The position numbers and the translations under genes are program-made. From assembly GCF_042657165.1 (NCBI RefSeq), contig NZ_JBHSNJ010000012.1, forward strand, positions 248,001-312,000: DNA of 64,000 bases. Direction: 5' to 3'. The stretch's first letter is position 1; the number at the start of each line of letters is the position of its first letter. Positions 1 through 10,320 of this stretch are shown in pieces. Origin of the DNA: Agrilutibacter niabensis. Lineage in GTDB: Bacteria > Pseudomonadota > Gammaproteobacteria > Xanthomonadales > Xanthomonadaceae. The notes under the pieces are model-generated. The model was given only the letters and a program-made list of their open reading frames with translations. It was not told the origin of the DNA and made no database searches.

Positions 1-1248
1 TTCGACAGCTACCGCGACAACCCGGACAATCCGTTCGACGACTTCACCCTGGATACGGACCGCGACGGCTATCGCAACCAGTCGCTGTCGCTGGGCGCCG
101 GCCATCGTTTCAACAAGGCGTGGGACGTCGAGGCGCGCGCGCTGCGCGCGGAAGGCAACAACAAGTACGACGGCTTCAATGACGAATCCGACATCGTGCA
201 GCAGGTCGTGGGTGGTCGTGTGCGTTATGCGCCGACAGAAAAGGTCACCCTGAGCCTCAACCTCGGCCGCGCCGACGACCTCAGCGACAACTTCACGCTT
301 GGTGCGCCCAATGGCCACTTCGACTCGCATCGCACATCGGGCTCGCTGCAGGGCGATTTCGGCGTGGGCCAGGGCCTGTTGACCTTCGGCTACGACTGGC
401 GTCGCGATGAAGTCGACAGCGACACCCAGTACGACGTGGACAGCCGCATCACCCGCGGCGTGTTCGGCCAATGGCAGCACACCTTTGGCGCGCATTCGCT
501 GCAGCTCGGCCTGCGCCGCGACGACGACACCCAGTTCGGCGGCAAGACCACCGGCAGCGCGCGCTGGGGTTGGGACTTCACCGAGGCGTTGCGCCTCACC
601 GCGAGCTACGGCACCGCTTACCGCGCGCCTACCTTCAATGACCTGTACTACCCGTTCTTCGGCAACCCAGGCCTGTCGCCGGAGAGTTCGCGCAGTTTCG
701 AACTGGGCCTGCGTGGCAAGCACGGCTGGGGTGGCTGGACGATCAATGCCTTCGAGAACCGGGTCGACGACCTGATCGGCTACGACCCGACGCCGACGCC
801 CGAGCGCCCCTTCGGCCAGCCGGACAATGTCGATGAAGCGCGCATCCGCGGCACCGAGGCGACCATCGATACGACGGTGTGGGGCTGGTCGCTGCAGGGC
901 AACGTGACCTGGCTGGACCCGCGCAACACCAGCGGTGGCTTCGATGACGGCAACCTGTTGCCGCGCCGCTCGCGCACGAACGCGCGCGTGGACCTGGATC
1001 GCAGTTTCGGCGCCTTCAGCGTCGGCGCCAGCGTCGCCGCCACCGGCAAGCGCTACGACGATCCGTCCAACACGCTGCAGCTGGGCGGGTACGCCACGAC
1101 CGACCTGCGCTTCGGCTACACGTTCGCGCAGGCGTGGACGCTGCAGGTGAATGCGAACAACGTGTTCGACAAGACCTACGAGACGGCGATGTTCTATCCG
1201 CAGCCGGGCCGCAACTGGTTCGTGAGCCTGCGCTACATCACGAAGTAA
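1..1248 (+). CDS. btuB: TonB-dependent vitamin B12-type outer membrane receptor, C-terminal part
   Basis: The reading frame is open from the first base to the TAA at 1246-1248, so the N-terminal plug domain lies outside the window. About 415 residues remain. They consist of alternating beta-strands typical of a TonB-dependent receptor barrel, and they include the stretch SYGTAYRAPTFNDLYYP followed by FFGNPGLSPESS, a hallmark of BtuB-type cobalamin receptors. The barrel ends in NWFVSLRYITK rather than in the usual terminal Phe or Trp. The protein would import a corrinoid or similar ligand across the outer membrane using TonB energy. Substrate assignment is from family resemblance; no riboswitch can be checked because the 5' end is absent. 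Confidence 0.82.
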   Translation, partial: FDSYRDNPDNPFDDFTLDTDRDGYRNQSLSLGAGHRFNKAWDVEARALRAEGNNKYDGFNDESDIVQQVVGGRVRYAPTEKVTLSLNLGRADDLSDNFTLGAPNGHFDSHRTSGSLQGDFGVGQGLLTFGYDWRRDEVDSDTQYDVDSRITRGVFGQWQHTFGAHSLQLGLRRDDDTQFGGKTTGSARWGWDFTEALRLTASYGTAYRAPTFNDLYYPFFGNPGLSPESSRSFELGLRGKHGWGGWTINAFENRVDDLIGYDPTPTPERPFGQPDNVDEARIRGTEATIDTTVWGWSLQGNVTWLDPRNTSGGFDDGNLLPRRSRTNARVDLDRSFGAFSVGASVAATGKRYDDPSNTLQLGGYATTDLRFGYTFAQAWTLQVNANNVFDKTYETAMFYPQPGRNWFVSLRYITK

Positions 1249-1272
1249 GGATCGCGGCGCACACCGGGGCAT

Positions 1273-1331
1273 CCCTCGCCCCGCTCCGCGGGGAGAGGGA
1301 CCGCTTCGCGCAGCGAAGCAGGGTGAGGGGA
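1273..1331. repeat. Intergenic palindromic repeat (CCCTC...GAGGG type)
   Basis: This sequence lies between two convergent genes. It contains the palindromes CCCCGCTCCGCGGGG and GCTTCGCGCAGCGAAGC, flanked by CCCTCGCC and GGGTGAGGGG. Arrangements of this kind are dispersed repeats in many high-GC gammaproteobacteria. The stem-loops could end transcription from both sides. Confidence 0.55.
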
Positions 1332-1354
1332 ATTTGCACTGCTCACGCCGGGCA

Positions 1355-1379
1355 CCTTCTCCCACGCTGCTGGAGAAGG
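1355..1379. terminator. Hairpin between convergent btuB-like and ybaL genes
   Basis: An eight-base inverted repeat, CCTTCTCC and GGAGAAGG, with a nine-base loop sits just past the 3' ends of both convergent genes. There is no clear T-run on either side, so function as a terminator is inferred from position and structure only. Confidence 0.35.
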
Positions 1380-1388
1380 ATTTGGTCA

Positions 1389-3071
1389 TCAGGTCGTCGC
1401 CGGCGGCAGTTGCCGCCCCCCTCGATACAACGGCGTCGCCATGACCATCTCCGCGATGCTGTGTGCCAGTTCGCGCTCGGCCATGACCGCGGCATCGGCG
1501 CCATGTTCGAGCAGGTGTTTCACTTCCCTGTCGCTGTGGCCGCGCGCGACGATGCTCATCGACGGGCTCACCTTGCGCAGGGTGGCGATGATCTCCCCGG
1601 CCTCCAGGGCATTGGGGATCGCCAGCAGGGCCATGTGCGCGCGCTCGGGCGCGGCTTCCCGCAGCACGCTTTCGTTGACGGCGTTGCCCCGGATGGCGGG
1701 CAGGCCGTCGGCGCGTGCACGGTCGACGAGCAGGTCCTCGCCGTCGATCACTACCAGCGGCACGCCGTGTTCGCGCAGCACGCGCGCGAGTTCGCGGCCG
1801 ACGCGGCCATAGCCGATCAGCAGCACGTGGTTGGTGATGCCCTCCGGGATGGGCGGTGCCTCGGCATCGGTTCGTTCGCGCAGCAGCCGGGCTTCGGTAG
1901 CGCGGCGCCGGTCGATCCAGGCCATCGATAGCGGGTTGGCCACGATCGAGAGCAGTGCGCCGGCCAGGATCAGGTCCTGGCCGGTCCTGGGCAGGATCTC
2001 CAACTGCACGCCGAGGCCGGCGAGGATGAAGGAGAACTCGCCGATCTGCGACAGGCTGACGGCGAGCAGCAGCGCGGAGGAGTTCGATTTGCCGAACATG
2101 CGCGCCAGCGTCCAGGTGATCAGGCCATTGCCGCCGACGATGATCGCGAACGTCGCCAGCACTTCGGCCGGGCGCTCCAGCAGGATCATCGGGTCGAACA
2201 GCATGCCGACCGAGACGAAGAACAACACCGCGAAGGCATCGCGCAGCGGCAGCGTCTCGCTCGCCGCCTGGTGGCTGAACTCGGATTCGTTGAGCAGCAG
2301 GCCGGCGAAGAACGCACCCAGCGCGAACGACACGCCGAACAGTTCCGCCGAGCCGAACGCCACCCCCAGCGCGATCGCCAGCACGCACAGGGTGAACAAC
2401 TCGCGCGACCCGGTGGCGGCGACGCGTTCCAGGATCCAGGGGATCACCCGCCGGCCGACCAGCAGCATCACCGCGATGAAGGCGCCGACCTTGAACAGGG
2501 TCTTGATCAGGGCGGTCAGCACTTCGACGCGATCGCCGCCTTCGCCCTTGAACATTCCGGCCAGCGCCGGCAGCAGCACCAGCACGAGCACCATCACCAG
2601 GTCTTCGACGATCAGCCAGCCCACCGCGATGCGGCCGTTGCTGGTATCGAGCAGGCGCCGCTCGTCGAGCGCGCGCAGCACCACCACGGTACTGGCCACC
2701 GACAGCGACAGGCCGAACACGACGCCGGCACCATCGCCCCAGCCGAACGCGCGCGCCAGGCCCCAGCCCAGCACGGTGGCAAAGGCGATCTGCACCAGTG
2801 CGCCGGGCAGTGCGATCGATTTGACCTCGAGCAGGTCGCGCAGCGAGAAGTGCAGGCCGACGCCGAACATCAGCAGCATCACGCCGATTTCCGCGAGCTG
2901 CGGCGCCAGCGTCGGATCGCCGACGAAGCCCGGCGTGAACGGTCCGGCGATGATGCCGGCTACCAGGTACCCCACCAGCGGCGACATCCGCAGCCGATGC
3001 GCCACCGCGCCGAAGATGAAGGCCAGGCCGAAGCCCGCGACGAGGATGGCGATGAGGGAGGTGTGGTGCAT
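1389..3071 (-). CDS. ybaL: YbaL-type cation:proton antiporter (CPA2 family) with RCK domain
   Basis: The protein has 560 residues, close to E. coli YbaL (558). The first ~380 residues are a row of hydrophobic segments forming a Kef/CPA2 exchanger, starting MHHTSLIAILVAGFGLAF and containing GYLVAGIIAGPFTPGFVG. After residue ~410 comes a Rossmann RCK/TrkA-N domain with the nucleotide motif IGYGRVGREL, which in this family gates potassium or proton exchange in response to nucleotides. An upstream in-frame Met exists 37 codons earlier, but its extension (basic, non-hydrophobic) does not resemble the family, so the ATG at 3069-3071 was chosen. The gene is divergent from yheS. The exact ion specificity is not determined by sequence. 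Confidence 0.88.
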   Translation of the reverse strand: MHHTSLIAILVAGFGLAFIFGAVAHRLRMSPLVGYLVAGIIAGPFTPGFVGDPTLAPQLAEIGVMLLMFGVGLHFSLRDLLEVKSIALPGALVQIAFATVLGWGLARAFGWGDGAGVVFGLSLSVASTVVVLRALDERRLLDTSNGRIAVGWLIVEDLVMVLVLVLLPALAGMFKGEGGDRVEVLTALIKTLFKVGAFIAVMLLVGRRVIPWILERVAATGSRELFTLCVLAIALGVAFGSAELFGVSFALGAFFAGLLLNESEFSHQAASETLPLRDAFAVLFFVSVGMLFDPMILLERPAEVLATFAIIVGGNGLITWTLARMFGKSNSSALLLAVSLSQIGEFSFILAGLGVQLEILPRTGQDLILAGALLSIVANPLSMAWIDRRRATEARLLRERTDAEAPPIPEGITNHVLLIGYGRVGRELARVLREHGVPLVVIDGEDLLVDRARADGLPAIRGNAVNESVLREAAPERAHMALLAIPNALEAGEIIATLRKVSPSMSIVARGHSDREVKHLLEHGADAAVMAERELAHSIAEMVMATPLYRGGRQLPPATT

Positions 3072-3241
3072 TCGACCTCGATCTGGTTGGGGACGCATCC
3101 TCAATGGGGGTGCCCGGCGCGACGTCCAGTGCAGGCGGGTGCAGCGGACAGATGTCGCAAAGGCGGATTTCGCTGGCCCCAAGACCGGTAGGCGCCTTCA
3201 GGCGACTGGGAAGCCCCGGCCGTCAACGTACAATACAGGCC

Positions 3242-5092
<1,851 letters not shown>

Positions 5093-5186
5093 TCCCGCGG
5101 ATCGGGCGGGCGCGGGGTTGAATTGGCCGCTTACGTCCCCAGAATGCAGCGGTCCGGCCGCTGGCCGAGTTGCTTCCGGTTACGCC

Positions 5187-5501
5187 ATGCCGATCTATGC
5201 CTTCGAGTGCGCCGCCTGCGGCCACAGTTTCGACCGCCTGCAGAAGATGTCCGATCCGGACCCTGTGGCCTGTCCTGCCTGCGGTGAGCCTAAAGTGCGC
5301 CGTCAGTTGACCGCACCGCAATTCCGCCTTGCCGGTGGCGGCTGGTACGAAACCGACTTCAAGAAGGACGGCGACCGGAAGCGCAACCTGGCCGGGGATT
5401 CGTCGACGTCATCCACGGCGACCGACAGCAAGCCGGCCGAAACGAAGCCCGCTGAGAAGAAGGCGGAGCCGGCGTCGAAGCCGGACACCAAACCGGCCTG
5501 A
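5187..5501 (+). CDS. FmdB family zinc-ribbon protein
   Basis: The protein has 104 residues. Residues 1-40 are a FmdB/CxxC_CXXC_SSSS zinc ribbon: MPIYAFECAACGHSF gives the first CxxC and CPACGE the second. The core ends in RLAGGGWYETDFKK. From residue ~65 the chain becomes a low-complexity Ser/Thr/Lys/Pro/Ala tail with repeated Lys-Pro-Ala-Glu. In many proteobacteria a short FmdB protein is encoded directly upstream of aspS. Here the DUF3011 gene, on the opposite strand, lies between them. The function is unknown; the zinc ribbon suggests nucleic-acid or protein binding. Confidence 0.85.
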   Translation: MPIYAFECAACGHSFDRLQKMSDPDPVACPACGEPKVRRQLTAPQFRLAGGGWYETDFKKDGDRKRNLAGDSSTSSTATDSKPAETKPAEKKAEPASKPDTKPA

Positions 5502-5631
5502 GCCGGCGCGAACCAGCGATCAGAAACGGCGCGAATAGAACGGCGCGAACAGAAGCGGCGGCCCGCCTGCGTGGAGCCGCCGTTTTCATTTGCAGCGTCG
5601 GGAGCGGGTCGCCGCCCTGACCAAACGCCTG

Positions 5632-6753
5632 TCAGTTGCCGAACCGCGCGCGGCAGCCGCCATCGACCCAGATCCGGTTGTCTCCCGCCATGCCCCAGGT
5701 CCGGCCTTGCACGCAGGTCTGGTGGGACAGTTGCTGCAGCAGGCGTGGCCGGCCCTGGCCCGGTGGCCAGTTGCAGGTGGTGTAGCCGCCGTTCTGGCTG
5801 GAACAGGTCACGGTGTAGCCGTTGCCGTTGCCATTGCCGTTGCCATTGTCGCCATCGTTCCATCCGCCGCCGGCGGGGCCGAATTCGGCCCGACAGCCGG
5901 ACCAGACGATCAGCTGGCCGTCGCCGCTGTCCCAGTTCTGGCCCTCGCGGCAGGTGGTATCCGATAGCTGGCGCACGATTGTCGAAGCTCCCCGCCAAGG
6001 GGTCCGGCAGTTGGCGACGCGGTTGTTGGCGCTCTCGCAGCGGACCGTGCCGGTCTGGCCGCCACCCTGGCCCTGGCCCCGGGCGAACTCGCCACGGCAG
6101 CCGCTCCATACGATGACCTCTCCGTTCTCGGAACCCCAGTTGCGGCCTTCGATGCAGGTCGTGCCCGACAACTGCCTCACCAGCCGCGAGGGGCCGCGCC
6201 ACGGGGTCGCGCAGCGGCGGCTGTCCTTGTCGACGCTCTCGCAGACAATGACGTTGCCGTCGGAACCACCGAAGTCGCCGGCCACGAATTCGGCGCGGCA
6301 GCCACCCCAGACCGTGACCTGGCCATCCTGCGAGCGCCAGTTGTGGCCCTCCAGGCACTGGGTGGAGGAGAGTTGGCGGCCCAGGCGCGAATCGCCCATC
6401 CAGGGCGTACGGCATGTGCGGCTGCGGTTGCCGGTGCTTTCGCACCGGATCGCGCCGCCCGGCACTGGCCCTGTCGATCCGCCCAGCGACGTGGCGATAT
6501 CCCGCTTGATATCGCTGAAACGCCAGTTCGAGCGATTGACCTGGTCCAGGTAGAAACGCAACTGGTCGTCGGCGATGCGACGCCCCCCGGATTGCTCCAT
6601 GTATTCCTGGCGGATCACCCGGGCCTGGTCGTCGTAGGACAGCGAGCGCAGGTCTTCCGGGGCATAGGCCCGGGCCTGGACGGCCGCCAGCGCCGGAGTT
6701 GACAGCGCCAACAGACAAAACGCCGCCAGCAGCGGCTCCAACAGCTTCTTCAT
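5632..6753 (-). CDS. Exported protein with four DUF3011 repeats
   Basis: The protein has 373 residues and a signal peptide (MKKLLEPLLAAFCLLALS, cleavage near TPALA-AV). A helical region of ~75 residues precedes four repeats of ~60 residues. Each runs from a CES or equivalent start through RTCRTPW, RQLS and a Cys to VWGGCRAEF, the DUF3011 pattern, with about four cysteines per repeat that could form disulfides in the periplasm. A Gly-Asn repeat linker precedes the fourth, most divergent repeat. The ATG at 6751-6753 follows a strong Shine-Dalgarno (GGAGGGGAAGG). DUF3011 has no established function; a secreted or cell-surface binding role is inference. Confidence 0.82.
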   Translation of the reverse strand: MKKLLEPLLAAFCLLALSTPALAAVQARAYAPEDLRSLSYDDQARVIRQEYMEQSGGRRIADDQLRFYLDQVNRSNWRFSDIKRDIATSLGGSTGPVPGGAIRCESTGNRSRTCRTPWMGDSRLGRQLSSTQCLEGHNWRSQDGQVTVWGGCRAEFVAGDFGGSDGNVIVCESVDKDSRRCATPWRGPSRLVRQLSGTTCIEGRNWGSENGEVIVWSGCRGEFARGQGQGGGQTGTVRCESANNRVANCRTPWRGASTIVRQLSDTTCREGQNWDSGDGQLIVWSGCRAEFGPAGGGWNDGDNGNGNGNGNGYTVTCSSQNGGYTTCNWPPGQGRPRLLQQLSHQTCVQGRTWGMAGDNRIWVDGGCRARFGN

Positions 6754-6953
6754 GTCCTTCCCCTCCCGATTGGTGCCCCGCGGCATGCATCGCCGCGTCC
6801 CTTGCCGCCTGTTTCCTGCTGCCTTCCCGCAACAGCGCCAGTTACGCGCCGGTGCCGTTAAAATGCCGTCTTTCCGGTCGAGACCGGGGCCGCGCGCGGC
6901 CGTAGCAAATGCTTCCGGCCAAGGCCGGATCGAACGTACTTCCCGGAGCTTCC

Positions 6954-8726
6954 ATGCGTACCCACTTCTGCGGCCTCATCGATGAGGCCCTGATCGGCCA
7001 GACCGTGACCCTTTGCGGCTGGGCCGACGTTGCCCGCAACCTCGGCGGCCTGTGCTTCATCGATCTGCGCGACCATGAAGGCATCGTGCAGATCGTCGCT
7101 GAACCCGATGCCAATGCTCCGGGCAATGCCGAAGTGCTCTCAGCCGCCGCTCATGTGGGCTACGAGGATTGCCTGCGCATCACAGGCGTGGTGCGCAAGC
7201 GCCAGAGCGTCAACGACAAGATCCGCACCGGCCAGGTCGAGATCGTCGCGTCGAAGATCGAGCTGTTGAACAAGGCCGAGCCGCTGCCGTTCCATGCGCA
7301 CGAGAACCCGGGCGAGGACATCCGCCTCAAGTACCGTTACCTCGACCTGCGCACGCCGGACATGCAGCGCAAGATGCGCACGCGCACCCGACTGGTTGCG
7401 GCGCTGCGCCGCTACCTGGACGACCGTGGTTTCCAGGATATCGAAACGCCGATCCTGACCAAGGCCACTCCGGAAGGCGCGCGCGACTTCCTCGTGCCGG
7501 CGCGCATGCACCCCGGCGAGTTCTACGCGTTGCCGCAGTCGCCGCAGCTGTTCAAGCAGATCCTGATGATGGCGGGCTTCGACCGCTACTACCAGATCGC
7601 GCGCTGCTTCCGCGACGAAGCGCTGCGCGCCGATCGCCAGCTCGAGTTCACCCAGCTCGACATGGAATTCGCATGGGTGTCCGAGCGCGACGTGCAGGAC
7701 ACCGTCGAGGACATGATCCGCTTCGTGTTCCGCGACGTGATGGATGTCGAACTCGCTGCACAGTTCCCGCGCATGACCTATGCGGAAGCGATGCGCCGCT
7801 ACGGTTCGGACAAGCCGGACCTGCGCATCGCGCTGGAACTGATCGATGTGGCCGAACTGGTGAAGGGCTGCGAGTTCGCGGCGTTCACCGAAGCCGCCAA
7901 CAATCCCGACGGCCGCGTTGCCGCGCTGCGCATCCCGGGTGGTGCGGCCCTGTCGCGCAAGCAGATCGACGAATACGCCGCGCACGCCTCCAGGTTCGGT
8001 GCCCGGGGCTTGGCCTACGCCAAGATCGACGAAACCGGCGCGGTCAACTCGCCGGTCGCCAAATTCTTCGGCGAGGACTCCTTCTCAGCGCTGCTCAAGC
8101 ACGCCGGCGCCAGCAACGGCGACATCGTGTTCTTCGGTGCCGGCGCCTACAACAAGGTCAGCGACTTCATGGGCGCGGTGCGCCTGAAGGCCGGCAAGGA
8201 CTTCAACCTGGTCGCCGGCGGCTGGGCGCCGCTGTGGGTCACCGACTTCCCGATGTTCGAGTGGGACGACGAGGAGAACCGCTACGTTGCCCTGCATCAT
8301 CCGTTCACCGCGCCGGCCGTCGACTCGATCGACGACCTGCGCGCGAACGCGAAGACCGCGGTGTCGCGTGGTTACGACATGGTGTTGAACGGCAACGAGA
8401 TCGGGGGCGGTTCGATCCGCATCCACAACTCGCAGATGCAGAGCGCGGTGTTCGAACTGCTGGGCATCGGTGCGGAGGAGGCGGAGGGCAAGTTCGGCTT
8501 CCTGCTCGACGCGCTGAAGTACGGCGCGCCGCCGCACGGCGGCATCGCGTTCGGCATCGACCGCATTGCCGCGCTGATGGCCGGCACCGAATCGATCCGT
8601 GACGTCATCGCGTTCCCGAAGACCACCACCGCGCAGTGCCTGATGACCGGTGCGCCGTCGCCGGTACCGGACGTGCAGCTGGCGGAAGTGCACGTGTCGG
8701 TGCGCCCCAAGGTTTCCAAGGAGTAA
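6954..8726 (+). CDS. aspS: Aspartyl-tRNA synthetase
   Basis: The protein has 590 residues and is a bacterial-type class II AspRS that charges tRNA-Asp. It has the N-terminal OB-fold anticodon domain (MRTHFCGLIDEALIGQTVTL), class II motif 2 (FRDEALRADRQLEFTQLD), a GAD insertion domain in the middle, and motif 3 (GIAFGIDRIAALM). The sequence closely matches the Xanthomonas type, which has WADVARNLGG where E. coli has an Arg-rich WVNRRRDLGS. At the position of Pseudomonas His31, which marks non-discriminating enzymes, this protein has Leu; this hints at an enzyme that discriminates Asp from Asn, but I do not treat it as proof. The small acidic gene starts 6 bases after its stop. Confidence 0.97.
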   Translation: MRTHFCGLIDEALIGQTVTLCGWADVARNLGGLCFIDLRDHEGIVQIVAEPDANAPGNAEVLSAAAHVGYEDCLRITGVVRKRQSVNDKIRTGQVEIVASKIELLNKAEPLPFHAHENPGEDIRLKYRYLDLRTPDMQRKMRTRTRLVAALRRYLDDRGFQDIETPILTKATPEGARDFLVPARMHPGEFYALPQSPQLFKQILMMAGFDRYYQIARCFRDEALRADRQLEFTQLDMEFAWVSERDVQDTVEDMIRFVFRDVMDVELAAQFPRMTYAEAMRRYGSDKPDLRIALELIDVAELVKGCEFAAFTEAANNPDGRVAALRIPGGAALSRKQIDEYAAHASRFGARGLAYAKIDETGAVNSPVAKFFGEDSFSALLKHAGASNGDIVFFGAGAYNKVSDFMGAVRLKAGKDFNLVAGGWAPLWVTDFPMFEWDDEENRYVALHHPFTAPAVDSIDDLRANAKTAVSRGYDMVLNGNEIGGGSIRIHNSQMQSAVFELLGIGAEEAEGKFGFLLDALKYGAPPHGGIAFGIDRIAALMAGTESIRDVIAFPKTTTAQCLMTGAPSPVPDVQLAEVHVSVRPKVSKE

Positions 8727-8732
8727 CGCGGC

Positions 8733-9071
8733 ATGACGGAAGCGGCATTCGCCCTGCAGTGGGAAACCCTCGACAACGAGGGGGGCAGCCTTGGCCTCAT
8801 GACCCAGCGCGCCCGCGTGTTCGGGGGCTGGCTGGTACGCGTCAGCGACGGCGGCTCGCAGTCGCTGGCCTTCGTGCCCGACGGCGAAGGCCGCTGGGAT
8901 GGCGAGGATTTCGGCGAGGACGACTACGAGTACGAAGAGGACGAGGAAGAGTCCGACGACGAGTCCGAGGAGTCCGAAGAGTCCGAAGAGTCCGAAGAGT
9001 CCGAAGAGTCCGAAGAGTCCGAAGAGTCCGAAGAGTCGGATGAAGCGGAGAACGAAGACGAGGACAACTGA
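8733..9071 (+). CDS. Small acidic protein with Ser-Glu-Glu repeat tail
   Basis: The protein has 112 residues. The first ~55 residues are an ordinary folded-looking sequence (FALQWETLDNEGGSLGL, then GWLVRVSDGGSQSLAFVPD). From residue ~57 the chain is almost entirely Asp, Glu, Ser and Tyr, with eight consecutive SEE triplets and an acidic end, giving a strongly negative disordered tail. The gene begins six bases after aspS, and the GNAT gene begins three bases after its stop, so the three are probably co-transcribed. I do not recognise the N-terminal domain. Variation in repeat number would keep the frame and only change tail length. Confidence 0.75.
   Translation: MTEAAFALQWETLDNEGGSLGLMTQRARVFGGWLVRVSDGGSQSLAFVPDGEGRWDGEDFGEDDYEYEEDEEESDDESEESEESEESEESEESEESEESEESDEAENEDEDN
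8964..9035 (+). repeat. 9-bp in-frame tandem repeat (TCCGAAGAG)n
   Basis: There are eight consecutive 9-bp units encoding Ser-Glu-Glu. The first is TCCGAGGAG and the other seven (8973-9035) are identical TCCGAAGAG. Identity at the DNA level, with no synonymous variation, suggests recent slippage expansion. Confidence 0.95.
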
Positions 9072-9074
9072 GCC

Positions 9075-9590
9075 ATGCTCGTCCGTCGCGCCGTGCCTTC
9101 CGATGCCGCCGTGCTGGCGGTGCTGGGTGCGAGCACCTTCACCGACGCCTTCGGCCATCTGTATTCGGCGGAGGACCTGCAGGCCTTCCTGGACGAGTCC
9201 CACGCAGTTTCCGCCTATGAAGGGCTGCTGAGCAGTCCGGCGTATGCGCTGTGGCTGGCGGAAGTTGACGGCCAGGCGGTGGGCTATGCACTCGCAGGCC
9301 CCTGCGGGCTGCCGCACGCGGATGTCAGGCCGGAGCACGGCGAGCTCAAGCGTCTGTATGTGTCCCAGGCCGCGCAAGGCGGAGGCGTCGGCGCGCACCT
9401 GTTCGACGAGGCGCTGGCCTGGCTGGAACGCGAAGGTCCGCGCCCGTTGTGGATCAGCGTCTGGTCGGAGAACTACGGCGCACAGCGCTTCTACGGGCGC
9501 TATGGATTCGAGAAGGCCGGCGAGTACGAGTTCATCGTCGGCCAGCAGCGCGACCGTGAGTTCATCTACCGGCGGCTCCCGGGCCGCTAG
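9075..9590 (+). CDS. GNAT family N-acetyltransferase
   Basis: The protein has 171 residues. It has the acetyl-CoA-binding motif of the GNAT fold (LKRLYVSQAAQGGGVGAHLF, residues ~93-112) and the later strand-helix pair WISVWSENYGAQRFYGRYGF, in which the Asn-Tyr region and the FYGRYGF element are typical. The N-terminus MLVRRAVPSDAAVLAVL is the usual beta1-alpha1. Such enzymes move an acetyl group from acetyl-CoA to an amine; the substrate cannot be read from sequence, although the overall layout is like PaiA-type polyamine acetyltransferases. It lies three bases after the acidic gene and 28 bases before the hydrolase gene. Confidence 0.85.
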   Translation: MLVRRAVPSDAAVLAVLGASTFTDAFGHLYSAEDLQAFLDESHAVSAYEGLLSSPAYALWLAEVDGQAVGYALAGPCGLPHADVRPEHGELKRLYVSQAAQGGGVGAHLFDEALAWLEREGPRPLWISVWSENYGAQRFYGRYGFEKAGEYEFIVGQQRDREFIYRRLPGR

Positions 9591-9618
9591 GCCGGCCGGA
9601 CCCGAACTGCCTTCGTCC

Positions 9619-10233
9619 ATGCCGCAGCGCGTCCTGCTCGTCCACGGCCTGCTCAACAGCAACGTCTGGCTGGCGCCATTGGCGTGGCGCCTGCGCCGCG
9701 CGGGCTTCCGGGCCGAGATCTTCGGTTATCCCAGTGTCGTCGGAGGCGCCGACCAGGCCGTGGCCCGGCTGCATGAAAGGTTGGTGCGCGATCCGGTGGA
9801 TGCGCTTGTCGGCCACAGCCTGGGCGGGCTGATCGCGCTCGCGGCGCTGCGTCTCGCGCCGACCGTGCCGGTGTCGCGCGTGGTGTGCATCGGTTCGCCG
9901 CTGCGCGGAAGCACGACCGCGGGCAACGTGGCGGCCCGCGCCTGGAGCCGGCCGCTGCTGGGGCACAGCGCACGGTTGCTGCAGGAAGGACTCGACGCCT
10001 GGACCGGTCCGGCCCAGGTCGGCGTCGTCGCCGGGGACGTGCCGCGCGGCATGGGGAGGCTGTTCTCGCGCTTCGAGGAGGCGTCGGACGGCACCGTTTC
10101 GATCGAGGAGACGCGCCTTCCGGGCATCGCCGACCATTGCGTGGCCCACTGCAGCCATACCGGGCTGGTGTTTTCGGCCGAAGCCGCGGCCCAGGCGGCG
10201 CACTTCCTGCGGGAGGGCCGGTTCCGCCACTGA
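9619..10233 (+). CDS. Alpha/beta hydrolase, small lipase/esterase-like
   Basis: The protein has 204 residues. It starts MPQRVLLVHGLLNSNVW, where VLLVHGLL is the first strand and oxyanion loop of the fold, and it has the nucleophile elbow GHSLGG (Ser at residue ~65). An Asp is found in the SDGTVSIEE segment, and catalytic His candidates lie in LPGIADHCVAHCSHTGLVF near the C-terminus. No signal peptide is evident, so the enzyme is probably cytoplasmic. The closest named group is the PGAP1/triacylglycerol-lipase-like superfamily; the true substrate is unknown. The start was set at the ATG at 9619 because upstream in-frame codons overlap the GNAT gene. Confidence 0.78.
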   Translation: MPQRVLLVHGLLNSNVWLAPLAWRLRRAGFRAEIFGYPSVVGGADQAVARLHERLVRDPVDALVGHSLGGLIALAALRLAPTVPVSRVVCIGSPLRGSTTAGNVAARAWSRPLLGHSARLLQEGLDAWTGPAQVGVVAGDVPRGMGRLFSRFEEASDGTVSIEETRLPGIADHCVAHCSHTGLVFSAEAAAQAAHFLREGRFRH

Positions 10234-10320
10234 GCCGGCTGGCCCAGGGGTGCGAGTCCACCGGGACGCCGATGGGGCTAAAATTGCCGCTTCGCAACAA
10301 ACGACGACTGGAACCGAAGC

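Noticed and set aside
8964..9035. CRISPR-like array
   Set aside because: The units are contiguous 9-bp coding repeats without spacers.
8924..9142. Minus-strand frame translating to a Ser-Asp-Ser repeat
   Set aside because: It is the complement of the 9-bp SEE repeat; the plus-strand gene has better spacing to its neighbours.
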